From NCBI GenBank assembly GCA_964390335.1, contig CAYMHU010000001.1:62001-126000 (forward strand): 64,000 bases of DNA. The letters run 5' to 3'. Positions 25,572 to 34,440 of this stretch are shown here, piece after piece. The stretch is from Granulosicoccus sp964390335. GTDB lineage: Bacteria > Pseudomonadota > Gammaproteobacteria > Granulosicoccales > Granulosicoccaceae. The translations under genes were made by a program, and so were the position numbers. Each line of letters starts with the position of its first letter. The stretch's first letter is position 1. The notes below the pieces were generated by a model. That model did not search any database. It had not been told where the DNA came from and worked only from the letters and a program-made list of their open reading frames with translations.

Positions 25572-26737
25572 TATTCGTTATCACATTTCTCGTTCATTGC
25601 TGGGTAGAACACACCCATTGAGGCTTTGCCGCTAGCGCCGGTAACCGACGGCATGTTGCTGGTTTGACCATGCACACGTTGTCGTGCCAGCCAGGCAAAG
25701 GCCATGGCTTCCATGCAGTCTTCTGGTATGCCGTGATCCGTGCTTTGTAACACTTCGCAGCCTTTCAGGTGATACTGCAGCCGTTGTACTAACAGTGGGT
25801 TCTTTGCACCACCACCGCAGAGCACCAGTTGGTACTCATTGTCTTGGATAATTTTTTGTATTGATTCTGCAATAGTCACCGCCGTAAATTCACACAAGGT
25901 TCGTTGTGTATCTTCCGGTGCTATTGCAGCGTTTTGAGTGTTTAGGTGCGTCTCAAGCCATTTAATGTTGTAGTGTTCTCTGCCCGTGCTCTTTGGCGGC
26001 AGCACGGCCAAATAAGGGTCGGTTAAAAATGTGTCAAGCAACGCTTGATTTACCTGCCCTTGCTGCGCCCACCTGGCATCGCGATCGAATTTCTCACCAA
26101 TGTGTTGTTCACACCAACTATCCATCAGCATGTTGCCGGGGCCGGTATCAAAACCGATAACCTGTAAATCGTGCTGATTAACCGATGGCACTACGGTGAT
26201 ATTGGCAATCCCGCCGATGTTAACAACCACCGAAGTAGTATTAGACTGTTGAAATAGAAACTGATGAAAAGCAGGCGTTAGTGGTGCGCCCTGTCCCCCC
26301 AAAGCGATATCAAAACGTCGAAAGTCCGCAATGGTGTTTATGCCCGTGAGTGCTGCAATCAGATTCGCATCGCCCAGCTGCATACTGAATGGGGTATCTC
26401 CATCAGGTTGATGGTATACGGTTTGCCCGTGATTGCCGATAGCGGTTACCTGATCCGGTTGTTGCGCACTGTTTTTTAGAAGTTCTAGGACGGCTGTTGC
26501 ATAAAGTTTTCCAAGTGTATGGTCTATGAGCCCAACCTCGGGCAGTGTTGTACCTTGTCCGGTACTTATAGCCAGTATCCGGCTGCGCAATTCGTCCGGA
26601 AAAGGGTGTGTATAGCTTGCGAGTAAATCAATACGGTTGTTATCAATTGATACAAGCACCGTATCTACTGCATCAAGACTGGTGCCAGACATGACTCCCA
26701 CATACAGCTCTCCTGCAATGTCTGTATGGTCAGTCAT
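25571..26737 (-). CDS. anmK: Anhydro-N-acetylmuramic acid kinase
   Basis: A 388-residue AnmK. It carries the phosphate-1 motif YVGVMSGTSLDAVDTVLV, IGNHGQTVYHQPDG, FRRFDIALGGQGAPLTPAFHQ, NIGGIANITVV, GFDTGPGNMLMDSW and the C-terminal LVLCGGGAKNPLL. It opens the 1,6-anhydro ring of anhMurNAc and phosphorylates it to MurNAc-6-P, the substrate of MurQ, whose gene follows directly. It overlaps the GH84 gene by 8 nt upstream and murQ by 1 nt downstream, giving a tight operon. Confidence 0.95.
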   Translation of the reverse strand: MTDHTDIAGELYVGVMSGTSLDAVDTVLVSIDNNRIDLLASYTHPFPDELRSRILAISTGQGTTLPEVGLIDHTLGKLYATAVLELLKNSAQQPDQVTAIGNHGQTVYHQPDGDTPFSMQLGDANLIAALTGINTIADFRRFDIALGGQGAPLTPAFHQFLFQQSNTTSVVVNIGGIANITVVPSVNQHDLQVIGFDTGPGNMLMDSWCEQHIGEKFDRDARWAQQGQVNQALLDTFLTDPYLAVLPPKSTGREHYNIKWLETHLNTQNAAIAPEDTQRTLCEFTAVTIAESIQKIIQDNEYQLVLCGGGAKNPLLVQRLQYHLKGCEVLQSTDHGIPEDCMEAMAFAWLARQRVHGQTSNMPSVTGASGKASMGVFYPAMNEKCDNE

Positions 26738-27935
26738 TTGATTTACACAGTATGTGATTGGACAAGGATGGTGTCTGGGTTTTTAGGATTCTATCTCTTG
26801 GCAATTCACTATTCACTAGGGCTAGATCGTGCTTGAGTCCAAATATAAACGGATACCATTCTCTTGCCAGTGGGCTTTTCCACTTCCATAAGCAATCTTC
26901 TATTGCCTGCGCTATGACTTCTTTGCCAACGTCAATTTGCGTGGTGCTGCAATCTACATCATCTTTATTACCGATGATTTCACGATCACCAAAGAAGGGT
27001 GCGCAAAAGTAAGGTGCTATGGCTAAAAAAGAATCTGGCACACCGTGTCGCTGAAGTGCTTGAGTCCATGCGGCCTTTTTCTCATCACTTTTATGCGTGC
27101 TGCAAGTGATATCCAAAAGCAACTTATCCGTGTTTGGCATACCGGTAGGGTTAATCAAGTAGTCATCAATCTGTTTCCTACCGGTCCAAGGCCCCATAAA
27201 CAATCTTCTCGGGCAGTAGTCGTTGGCATAAAAATTATCCCAAACGACGATTCTGTGTTTCGGCGCTTTATCCGATGGTGTGATGCGAGTCAGTTTTAGT
27301 AAATCGTTCGAGCTTACGCTGGTGGCCACTGTGGCGTCGCCACACATCAAAACCGTATGTTGTGACTCAAGCTCTGAAAAAAATTCCCGCAGATAATTGT
27401 TTTTGTTTTCGATATCCGCAGCATACACACGCGGGACTGACCAAAGTGCTCGACCTAGCGATGCGCCCAATTCATTAATGACAGCGGCATGAGCAGCACC
27501 CTCGCTCACGTTTTTCTTATCGGCTAGATAACTCTCTTCTATGTCATCCCAAAGAATCAAGATATCGTTAGCGCCCTGATCAATTAACTGATCAGCCTTG
27601 CAGCGCAGATGGTTAAAATCTGAGCTGGCATGGGGTGGATCAAAATTATAATCCAGCCCGGGGGCAATACCGGCCGCCACAGACACAGACCTTGTACCAG
27701 CAAAGGTGCAAAATTGCGCAAATGAACTGAGCCACTGACGGCTATAAGGCTCGCGCCAATGTAATCGGTGCAACGGATCTTCTTTTGGTGCGTAGCAGTA
27801 GGTACTTAGTTTTAAAGATGTAAGAGATTGCACCAGCTCATGGCGTTCGTCCCATGAGAGTAGCTTGCCATAGTAACCCTCAAGATAACCACGGATCGGA
27901 CTCATGATTTGATGACTTATATTGCCTTCGGTCAT
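26730..27935 (-). CDS. GH84-type beta-N-acetylglucosaminidase, cytoplasmic
   Basis: A 401-residue protein of the NAGidase/O-GlcNAcase fold. The N-terminal IRGYLEGYYGKLLSWDER matches the GH84 GxxEGFYG...W barrel strand. It is followed by YCYAPKEDPLHRLHWREPY, VAAGIAPGLDYNF, the catalytic Asp pair D130-D131 in LILWDDIEES, and VVWDNFYANDY. These enzymes use substrate-assisted cleavage of terminal beta-GlcNAc. There is no signal peptide, so it should act in the cytoplasm. It leads an operon with anmK and murQ and faces an ampG-like gene. The likely job is to release GlcNAc from GlcNAc-anhMurNAc, a step usually done by GH3 NagZ; this is inference from context. Confidence 0.8.
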   Translation of the reverse strand: MTEGNISHQIMSPIRGYLEGYYGKLLSWDERHELVQSLTSLKLSTYCYAPKEDPLHRLHWREPYSRQWLSSFAQFCTFAGTRSVSVAAGIAPGLDYNFDPPHASSDFNHLRCKADQLIDQGANDILILWDDIEESYLADKKNVSEGAAHAAVINELGASLGRALWSVPRVYAADIENKNNYLREFFSELESQHTVLMCGDATVATSVSSNDLLKLTRITPSDKAPKHRIVVWDNFYANDYCPRRLFMGPWTGRKQIDDYLINPTGMPNTDKLLLDITCSTHKSDEKKAAWTQALQRHGVPDSFLAIAPYFCAPFFGDREIIGNKDDVDCSTTQIDVGKEVIAQAIEDCLWKWKSPLAREWYPFIFGLKHDLALVNSELPRDRILKTQTPSLSNHILCKSND

Positions 27936-28009
27936 GTCTGCCTCGGGCGTTTAAGCATGCCAAACGATGCGTGTATTTTCACTAACATATAAACCCGATT
28001 ACTAACTAT

Positions 28010-28018
28010 TGATATACT
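28010..28018 (+). promoter_or_regulatory. Possible extended -10 promoter for the ampG-like gene
   Basis: TGA-TATACT gives a TGn extended -10 about 20 nt before the ATG at 28038, without a good -35. A GGCC-N7-GGCC inverted repeat (about 28019-28033) overlaps the expected start region. Confidence 0.35.
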
Positions 28019-28037
28019 GGCCTAAAAAGGGCCGATA

Positions 28038-29495
28038 ATGATGAGTGACACTGCGATTAACCAGAGTAGCAACAGCCAAGCTAAACCATCTCTAGCAGTA
28101 TATGCTGATCGGCGCATGCTGAGAATACTGCTGCTTGGTTTTATCAGTGGTTTTCCATGGATCATTATCGGTACGGCGCTAACGCTCTGGCTTAAAGAAG
28201 ACGGTTTAAGCCGCAGCACAATCGGTTACGCCAGTCTCATCTTTGGTGTTTATGCGATTAATTTCTGGTGGGCACCACTGGTTGATCGCATCCGGATTCC
28301 ATTTCTAACCGATAAAATCGGTCATCGTAAATCGTGGATTTTTACGCTGCAGGCCATCATGTTGCTGTGCCTTATCGCCTGGACACAACTCGACCCCACA
28401 GCCAGCCTCGCAGTAGTAGTTGCCGTTGGACTGGTGATTGCCATTTGTTCTGCCACGCAAGATATCACTATCGACGCGCTGCGCATTGAACAGATTCCTG
28501 CAGAAGACAAACCGGCAATAGCCGCCGGTGCTGCCATAGCGGTAGTCGGCTGGTGGACCGGGTATAAACTCGGTGGCGCTATTATGTTGTTTGTTGCCGA
28601 CAAACTTGAGGCAATGGGACATGCAAATTACTGGCAGCTTACTTTTGTAGCCTTGGCCGGCATTATTGTATTGCTTAACCTGCTCTTGTTATTAATCCCA
28701 GAAGTATCCGATGCCATTCGGCGTCAGGAACAACGAGCTGCTCAGCAACGCATGGCCAGCGCAATGGGTGCAACTGCCACCACAGGCGATACTGATGGCT
28801 CTACAAAATCCAACGGCAATATACTGGTGCAAATGGTGGCGTGGTTTAGCAGCACCTACATTGGCCCCGTTTTAAGTTTCTTTAGAAAGAACGGCTGGCA
28901 AATCGGTTTTGCCATTCTGGCATTTGTATTCCTGTTCAAAATCGGCGAAGCATTTATGGGCAAGATGTCGTTAGTGTTTTATAAAGAACTGGGATTTTCA
29001 AAATCAGACATTGCTATATTCTCAAAGTCTCTGGGCTGGATAACCACTGTTGTTTTCACATTGATCGGTGGTTGGTTTGCTTTTAGAGCCGGTGTTGTGA
29101 AGGCACTGTTTATCGCCGGCATTGCCATGGCGTGTACGAATTTAATGTTTTCTTGGTTGGCTTGGGCAGGTCCGTCCAAAGGGCTTTTCGCAGCAGCGGT
29201 TATTGTTGATGATATAGCCGCGGCTTTTGCAACGGTGGCTTTTGTTACGTTTATATCCCTGCTGGTCGATCGCACTTACACTGCCACTCAATACGCGTTG
29301 CTTGCGTCTATTGCTACTTTTGGCAGAACTACCATGGCGGCATTTTCAGGCCAGATGGTTGATTCGCTAGATGGCGACTGGGGCTTGTTCTTTATCATCA
29401 CCACGTTAATGGTCATCCCGTCGTTGATTCTGCTCTGGTTTATACGCAACAAATTGAATTTATCTGAAACTACCGCCGTTTTAGGTAAGAAATAA
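28038..29495 (+). CDS. AmpG-like MFS muropeptide permease
   Basis: A 485-residue major-facilitator protein with about 12-14 helices. Features of the AmpG branch are visible: GFISGFPWIIIGTALTLWLKEDGLSRSTIGYASLIFGVYAINFWWAPLVDRI, GHRKSWIF, and SATQDITIDALRIEQIP. AmpG imports GlcNAc-anhMurNAc and its peptides from the periplasm by proton symport. It lies between the GH84-anmK-murQ operon (divergent) and the amidase/dipeptidase pair (convergent), which fits. A long central loop (about 228-260) carries a Thr/Gly-rich stretch. A Shine-Dalgarno is not obvious; ATG 28041 is an alternative. Confidence 0.82.
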   Translation: MMSDTAINQSSNSQAKPSLAVYADRRMLRILLLGFISGFPWIIIGTALTLWLKEDGLSRSTIGYASLIFGVYAINFWWAPLVDRIRIPFLTDKIGHRKSWIFTLQAIMLLCLIAWTQLDPTASLAVVVAVGLVIAICSATQDITIDALRIEQIPAEDKPAIAAGAAIAVVGWWTGYKLGGAIMLFVADKLEAMGHANYWQLTFVALAGIIVLLNLLLLLIPEVSDAIRRQEQRAAQQRMASAMGATATTGDTDGSTKSNGNILVQMVAWFSSTYIGPVLSFFRKNGWQIGFAILAFVFLFKIGEAFMGKMSLVFYKELGFSKSDIAIFSKSLGWITTVVFTLIGGWFAFRAGVVKALFIAGIAMACTNLMFSWLAWAGPSKGLFAAAVIVDDIAAAFATVAFVTFISLLVDRTYTATQYALLASIATFGRTTMAAFSGQMVDSLDGDWGLFFIITTLMVIPSLILLWFIRNKLNLSETTAVLGKK

Positions 29496-29537
29496 TAACG
29501 ATATAAGAAATAATAGTGATAGCAGTAGCGATTGCGC

Positions 29538-29954
29538 TCAGCTTAGCTTAGGTGTATTGCGCTCTTTCCACCATTCTTTGGCATTAAAGTTAGGGCACGT
29601 TTTTTCTGTGTTAGCAAAATCGCAATGCCCTACAACCTCAGCGTTTGGGTATTGGGTTGTCCACTCCTGCAATACTTTTTCGAGTGAGTTGAACTGCTGT
29701 TCTGTGAAATGTTGCCTGCCAATGAGGCACACACCCAATGACTCCTCGTTGTGTTCGTATACATGCGCGCCAATCCAGTAGTCGGGCCTACCGTGTTCAA
29801 CAACACCTTCGCGATTTATAACGCGATGATACCCAACGCCGTGCCAATCGAATCCCAAGTGCATGGCATGAATATCACGCGCTGTTAAAGGCTCGTTATC
29901 CGGTGTGTCTGAACAGTGCACCACAAGATACTTAATGTCGTTGGCGTTCAGCAT
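29538..29954 (-). CDS. N-acetylmuramoyl-L-alanine amidase, T7-lysozyme/AmpD type, leaderless
   Basis: A 138-residue Amidase_2 domain. The T7-lysozyme-like zinc and catalytic residues can be placed: His13 in VVHCSD, Tyr42 in GVGYHRVI, His110 in VVGHCDF, Lys118 and Cys120 in TEKTCPNF. It cleaves the bond between MurNAc and the peptide's L-Ala. With no signal peptide it should act in the cytoplasm on imported anhydro-muropeptides, as AmpD does, but it is shorter than AmpD. It lies 5 nt after the M19 dipeptidase gene. Phage origin is possible but no phage genes are nearby. Confidence 0.88.
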   Translation of the reverse strand: MLNANDIKYLVVHCSDTPDNEPLTARDIHAMHLGFDWHGVGYHRVINREGVVEHGRPDYWIGAHVYEHNEESLGVCLIGRQHFTEQQFNSLEKVLQEWTTQYPNAEVVGHCDFANTEKTCPNFNAKEWWKERNTPKLS

Positions 29955-29959
29955 TGTTT

Positions 29960-31024
29960 TTATTGGCCCCAGGTTCTTTGCAGCGCATTTAACCAGTTTC
30001 TGTTGCAGAGTTTGTCTATAAGATCGGGTGTGTAGCCATGAAGCTCCATAGCCTTTGATAGCAGGTTTAGATCGGCTGCGGATTTTATCGCAGCAGGAAC
30101 CACGGCACCATCAAAATCGGAACCCAAACCAACTCTGTCTTCACCCAGTGTATTGATAAGATAATCCATATGCTTCAATACCAGATCGATACTGGTATCA
30201 CTGCGCATTTGTCCATCTTCACGTAGAAAAGACGTGGCCAGATTAACTCCCACCATCCCGTCGCTGTCTTTAATGGCTAACAGTTGGTCATCAGTTAGGT
30301 TACGAGTGCTTTGGCACAATGAATGTGCATTGGAGTGAGTGGCAATCAAAGGTGCATTACTCAGCTTAGCCACATCCCAAAAGCCCTTTTCGTTCAGGTG
30401 CGATAAATCAATCAGTATTTTTAGCTCATTGCACCGGGCGATTAACGTCTTACCAAGGTCAGTTAACCCGGGGCCGGTATCCGGCGAACCTGGGAACTGA
30501 AACGGGACTCCGCTGGCAAATTTGGTGGGGCGACTCCATACCGGCCCTAATGATCGCAAACCAAAATTGTAGAGAAGGTCAAGGTTGAGCAATTCATCAT
30601 CCAGTGCTTCCGCTCCTTCCATGTGCATGACTGCCGCAACAGAACCTTTGTCTATTGTCTGCTGTATTTCTGTGGCGCTGCAGCATAAGTTCATACGACC
30701 TGAAGAATTCGCCACAAAACGGTGTAATAAAGCTGCCTGGCGCATAACAACCGGTAATGCGGTCTCTACCGGCAGTGGTGGTGGCAACGGGATATGGTAG
30801 CTGCTCGCTTTAAGTTTGCTAAAATCAAAATTGTTAGCCTTACCGGGTGACACGAACAGTGCGAACATGCCGCCCATAAGATTACCCGCCAACATGCGCG
30901 GTAAATCTATATGGCCATGAGGTTCACCGTTCACAAATGCACTGACTGCATCGTCTACAGGCCGATCAATCAGGCGAGTCAGCACATCATTGTGTCCGTC
31001 GAAAAATATTGGTTGCTGTGTCAA
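29960..31024 (-). CDS. Membrane-dipeptidase family (M19) metallopeptidase
   Basis: A 354-residue M19 renal-dipeptidase homologue with FFDGHNDVLTRL (H-x-D metal ligands), MHMEGAEALDDE (bridging Glu), IDLSHLNEKGFWDVAKLSNAPLIATHSNAHSL (two His ligands) and DRVGLGSDFDGAV. The family hydrolyses dipeptides, including ones with a D-residue at the C-terminus. No signal peptide is present. In this context L-Ala-D-Glu or a similar product of stem-peptide breakdown is a reasonable but unproven substrate. It forms a pair with the downstream amidase and is divergent from the NlpC/P60 gene. Confidence 0.85.
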   Translation of the reverse strand: MTQQPIFFDGHNDVLTRLIDRPVDDAVSAFVNGEPHGHIDLPRMLAGNLMGGMFALFVSPGKANNFDFSKLKASSYHIPLPPPLPVETALPVVMRQAALLHRFVANSSGRMNLCCSATEIQQTIDKGSVAAVMHMEGAEALDDELLNLDLLYNFGLRSLGPVWSRPTKFASGVPFQFPGSPDTGPGLTDLGKTLIARCNELKILIDLSHLNEKGFWDVAKLSNAPLIATHSNAHSLCQSTRNLTDDQLLAIKDSDGMVGVNLATSFLREDGQMRSDTSIDLVLKHMDYLINTLGEDRVGLGSDFDGAVVPAAIKSAADLNLLSKAMELHGYTPDLIDKLCNRNWLNALQRTWGQ

Positions 31025-31085
31025 GAGAACACCTGTTTTGTTGTACGCTAAAAATGCGTTTTAACCACCAGAGATTTTACTTCAA

Positions 31086-31826
31086 TTGCAAACCGCCAGA
31101 ATTTCTAAATCTAACAGTTGCGTGAAATTATCGCCAGAGCTCAACGCGGAAGCTAGTAGCGAAGTGCTGTACGGTGAAACCGTATCACTGCTAGAAGAAA
31201 TGGGCGACTGGTACAAAGTAAGCACAGTGCTGGATGGTTATGAGGGCTTTATAGACAAATCGGCATGCGAATTAACAGATGTGAGCGCCACACATTGGGT
31301 TAGCGTCAGGTCAAGCAGCGTGTTTGCATCTGCAAATATTAAGTCCCCCGTTGTTAAGCGTTTGGTGTTCAGAAGTCTGTTAAGTGTAAGTGAAACCTGC
31401 GATGACTTTTACAAACTTGATAGCTGTGGATACCTGTGGGCAGCGCACTGTCAGGAAATAAGCAAACCGTTACAGTCCACCATGATTAACATTGCCGAAG
31501 ATAATTATCTCAATAGTCCTTATGTATGGGGTGGGCGGAGCACCGACGGTTGCGACTGTTCCGGCTTGGTGCAAATGCTGGCATTGGCGACAGGTAATGT
31601 GTTGCCGCGTGATAGCGGTGATCAGGAACAAGCACTACAAACGAACATAGCATTTGAAAATCGCCGCGCCGAAGACTTGGTATTCTGGCCGGGGCATGTA
31701 GGTGTTTTAAAATCGCCAGATACGCTTTTACATGCAACGGCGCACTCAATGAATTGCTGCCACGAGCCATTGCAGGATGTGATTGATCGTGCTGGCCCTC
31801 CTCGATCAATTAAAAGAATAAGCTAA
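31086..31826 (+). CDS. SH3-NlpC/P60 endopeptidase, leaderless (YkfC-like)
   Basis: A 246-residue protein with two bacterial SH3-like regions (about 10-65 and 70-125) and a C-terminal NlpC/P60 domain. The catalytic Cys158 is in SPYVWGGRSTDGCDCSGL, with His204 in FWPGHVGVL and a third polar residue His216 in LLHATAHS. The layout resembles gamma-D-glutamyl-L-diamino-acid endopeptidases such as YkfC, which trim cell-wall peptides in the cytoplasm. There is no signal peptide. The start is TTG at 31086, the only common start codon before the SH3 domain; the ATG at 31054 is out of frame. Confidence 0.82.
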   Translation: MQTARISKSNSCVKLSPELNAEASSEVLYGETVSLLEEMGDWYKVSTVLDGYEGFIDKSACELTDVSATHWVSVRSSSVFASANIKSPVVKRLVFRSLLSVSETCDDFYKLDSCGYLWAAHCQEISKPLQSTMINIAEDNYLNSPYVWGGRSTDGCDCSGLVQMLALATGNVLPRDSGDQEQALQTNIAFENRRAEDLVFWPGHVGVLKSPDTLLHATAHSMNCCHEPLQDVIDRAGPPRSIKRIS

Positions 31827-31895
31827 GGGTTAATGCGTAATGCAACACGGGCCGGCTGTAAAGCCGACCCCGAGTATGCTTTTACAACAATGAAG

Positions 31896-33014
31896 CTACG
31901 ATCTGTTATCAAGCTTATACCCAGCTGGAATGGATAATTGGCTCTCGCGAATTTCTTGTATTTCAATAGACTTAATATCTTCAACTATTGAGAGCATAGG
32001 CTGCATGGCAATTTCACGCGCTTTCTCATCACGTTTTTTCTGAATTTCTTGTTTAACCACTTGCTTGCCCACAGAAGCGATGAGGCCTTTCAGACTGCCT
32101 GTGTCCAGCGTATCTTTTTCCTCTTCTGGCTCAAGAGGAGCGGCGCAGGTTTCATTTTTAGCATCCCATTGAAATTTTTGCGATATCGGAAAACCTTCAA
32201 TCGGTTGGGCTTTGTTCATCAGGTTTTTAATTTTTGCCAGCTCTTCTTCTGAGAAACCATCAAGCAGGTGCTGAATAAGTAGCTCCATTGCACCATTCGG
32301 CGCGGCATTCACAAAACTGTCGGGCAACGCGGATTGTCGGCGTTGGCTCAAAGCCGCATCGAAATTATTTTGCATTTTTATCGCTTCTGCAACGGCGCCT
32401 TCAATTGGCGTGGTCCACAGATCAATGGTAATCACGTTGCGAGCAGTCTTACCCTCGCTGTCTTTAAACGCCATTTCCCAATTGACTTTGTACTCACTCG
32501 CTGGAAAACCATTCACTTCTCTTTGCAAGCCTGTTTTCTTGATATAAAAGTCGTTTTTGGTGGTAGTTAGCTTACATGCGGCTAGCTCGTCCGCTCGTTC
32601 GCGTTCTTCAGCCGTTTCTTCCGAGTATAAATCCGTTCCGAAGCCCGCAACGGCACGGCATTTGCCGATGACACATTCACGGTAGCGTTTTTTTCGGTTA
32701 TCCAACTGCCATTCCAAGTTTTTATCGAGCCGAATAATTTCACTGCGATTTTGCTTACCGCCAACCCGGCCCATTATGCTGCCGGTAAACTTGAAAGCGT
32801 CGTCTATGCGCTGCATGTTGGCCACAGTTTTACGTACGTGTACTGTATCGTTCGCAAACTGGCCTTTAAATCCGTTGTTTCTTATATTTGAAGTGACAAT
32901 TGCCGCTTTAACTAAAGGGGTTGTGTCTGGTGCGGCTGGCTTTGAGGCGCACGCCTGAAGTAAAGCTGAGCACGCAATAACAATTACTGCATTTTTACTG
33001 AGGGAAGTCGTCAT
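31896..33014 (-). CDS. Hypothetical lipoprotein
   Basis: A 372-residue protein with a good lipobox (SALLQAC, Cys22) after a short charged N-terminus, so probably an outer- or inner-membrane lipoprotein. The body has two cysteine pairs (RECVIGKC and later LAACKL/ETCAAP), many charged residues, and an acidic patch EPEEEKDTLD before a helical C-terminus rich in Lys/Glu. I recognise no family. The 137-nt leader upstream (33015-33151) separates it from the GGCT-like gene. Confidence 0.7.
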   Translation of the reverse strand: MTTSLSKNAVIVIACSALLQACASKPAAPDTTPLVKAAIVTSNIRNNGFKGQFANDTVHVRKTVANMQRIDDAFKFTGSIMGRVGGKQNRSEIIRLDKNLEWQLDNRKKRYRECVIGKCRAVAGFGTDLYSEETAEERERADELAACKLTTTKNDFYIKKTGLQREVNGFPASEYKVNWEMAFKDSEGKTARNVITIDLWTTPIEGAVAEAIKMQNNFDAALSQRRQSALPDSFVNAAPNGAMELLIQHLLDGFSEEELAKIKNLMNKAQPIEGFPISQKFQWDAKNETCAAPLEPEEEKDTLDTGSLKGLIASVGKQVVKQEIQKKRDEKAREIAMQPMLSIVEDIKSIEIQEIRESQLSIPAGYKLDNRS

Positions 33015-33151
33015 GAGAATTAATTTCCTTATATTGATAATTTACTGGTGGTACACACCGTAACGCTGCCGCCATGCAACAATAAAACTGTAACGAGTTC
33101 GACAGCATTCTGGATACAATACTAACCGTTCGACTTAGCGTCAATACGAAT

Positions 33152-33565
33152 TTAAATCGAGCGCAGCATCTGCATCCATTCCCCTTTATACAAAGTCTGC
33201 CACTCTTGTAAATCCCACGTTCTGTCCGTGATATCAATGGATGCCAAAATTTTAAAATACTGACAATCTTGCTCAGTACCACCGTCTACGAAAACGGTCA
33301 GATTTTCTAGCTCGTAGTGCTCGTCGCCCTCATAGATTTTAATGCGTTGCAACATTGAATGATTCAATCCGTGAATCAGCGCTCCATGCGCCTCAAATGA
33401 CGCATCCTGCACTAGCGCAGGGAACGTTTCGTTCCTCACATAGCGTTGAATAAACCCAGGCAATACGGCGGGCTGAAGATGTACATCGTGCATGGGCTCG
33501 GCACAGACTTGCTGCAATACATCTGCATCAAGCAAAGTACCAAATGCGAATAGTGGCTTAGTCAT
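33152..33565 (-). CDS. Gamma-glutamylcyclotransferase (AIG2/GGCT-like) family protein
   Basis: A 137-residue protein with the GGCT fold pattern: LFAFGTLLDADVLQQV (the YGSL-like nucleation loop), LPGFIQRYVRNETFPALV, and IYEGDEHYELENLTVFVDGG, where the Glu of YEGDEHYE is the probable catalytic acid. It may cyclise gamma-glutamyl compounds. The ATG at 33565 is chosen since the domain begins at once; the frame to 33607 would overlap the ferredoxin gene. Confidence 0.8.
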   Translation of the reverse strand: MTKPLFAFGTLLDADVLQQVCAEPMHDVHLQPAVLPGFIQRYVRNETFPALVQDASFEAHGALIHGLNHSMLQRIKIYEGDEHYELENLTVFVDGGTEQDCQYFKILASIDITDRTWDLQEWQTLYKGEWMQMLRSI

Positions 33566-33569
33566 ACAG

Positions 33570-33854
33570 TTAGTCGGATGCGGATTTGTCCGTACCGGAC
33601 TCGGCATTTTTTCGCATTAGCCCTTCATACTTTAACTGTAACTGTTGCCGGGTTTCGGGGTTTTCTGTGTCTACAATAATGCACTCCACCGGACACACGA
33701 CTACACACTGCGATTCATCGAAATGCCCAACACATTCTGTACATAAGTGTGGATGAATTTCATAGATTTCTTCACCCATGTATATTGCGTCGTTGGGGCA
33801 CTCAGGCTCACACACATCGCAATTAATACATTCATCTGTAATCCATAGCGCCAT
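33570..33854 (-). CDS. YfhL-type 2[4Fe-4S] ferredoxin
   Basis: A 94-residue ferredoxin with two cluster motifs: CINCDVCEPECP (residues 9-20) and CTECVGHFDESQCVVVCPVEC, in which the second motif has the insertion typical of YfhL/Fdx-type Allochromatium ferredoxins. It is a low-potential electron carrier, usually beside coaD in Gammaproteobacteria, as here (14 nt downstream of coaD). The C-terminal tail is extended and polar. Confidence 0.92.
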   Translation of the reverse strand: MALWITDECINCDVCEPECPNDAIYMGEEIYEIHPHLCTECVGHFDESQCVVVCPVECIIVDTENPETRQQLQLKYEGLMRKNAESGTDKSASD

Positions 33855-33868
33855 AGTTTGTTACCGGT

Positions 33869-34357
33869 TTAACTCTTGAACTTACGCTGAAATTCTTCGA
33901 TCACCAGTGGATGTACAAAGTCACTGTAGTCACCATCGAGTTTCGCAATTTCTTTAACGATACTGGACGACAAGAAGGTGTAGTCTTGCGATGCGGCAAT
34001 AAACACGGTTTCAACCTTGGGTGACAAATGCCGATTAACACCTGCAATCTGCACTTCATATTCAAAATCGGATATGGCGCGTAAGCCACGTACAATCACC
34101 CGTGCTTCAACAGACGCGGCAAAGTTCACCAACAAGCCTGCAAATGGCATGACTTTAACGTTGGGCAGATCTGTCAGGATACGCGCGGCCATATCGACGC
34201 GTTCGTCCAAATTAAAGAACGGCGTTTTCGATGCACTGGGGTCGCCGGCTACACCGATAATCAGATCGTCGAACATTTTACTGGCCCGGGTTGCCACATC
34301 GATGTGGCCGACAGTCATCGGGTCAAAGGTGCCGGGATAAATAGCCGTTACACGCAT
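33869..34357 (-). CDS. coaD: Phosphopantetheine adenylyltransferase
   Basis: A 162-residue CoaD with the nucleotidyl-transfer motif YPGTFDPMTVGHIDVATRA (T-x-G-H), VIVRGLRAISDFEYEVQIAGVNR, and the C-terminal LSSSIVKEIAKLDGD. It makes dephospho-CoA from 4'-phosphopantetheine and ATP. Its placement after rsmD (83 nt) and before the YfhL ferredoxin is the common Gammaproteobacterial order. Confidence 0.96.
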   Translation of the reverse strand: MRVTAIYPGTFDPMTVGHIDVATRASKMFDDLIIGVAGDPSASKTPFFNLDERVDMAARILTDLPNVKVMPFAGLLVNFAASVEARVIVRGLRAISDFEYEVQIAGVNRHLSPKVETVFIAASQDYTFLSSSIVKEIAKLDGDYSDFVHPLVIEEFQRKFKS

Positions 34358-34440
34358 AATGCATTCTCTTGGGGTGAGCCTGAAGTGTGCTCGAAAATTG
34401 ACCGTGTTGCAACGCCCGAATACCTTATCGTCAGTATGTC

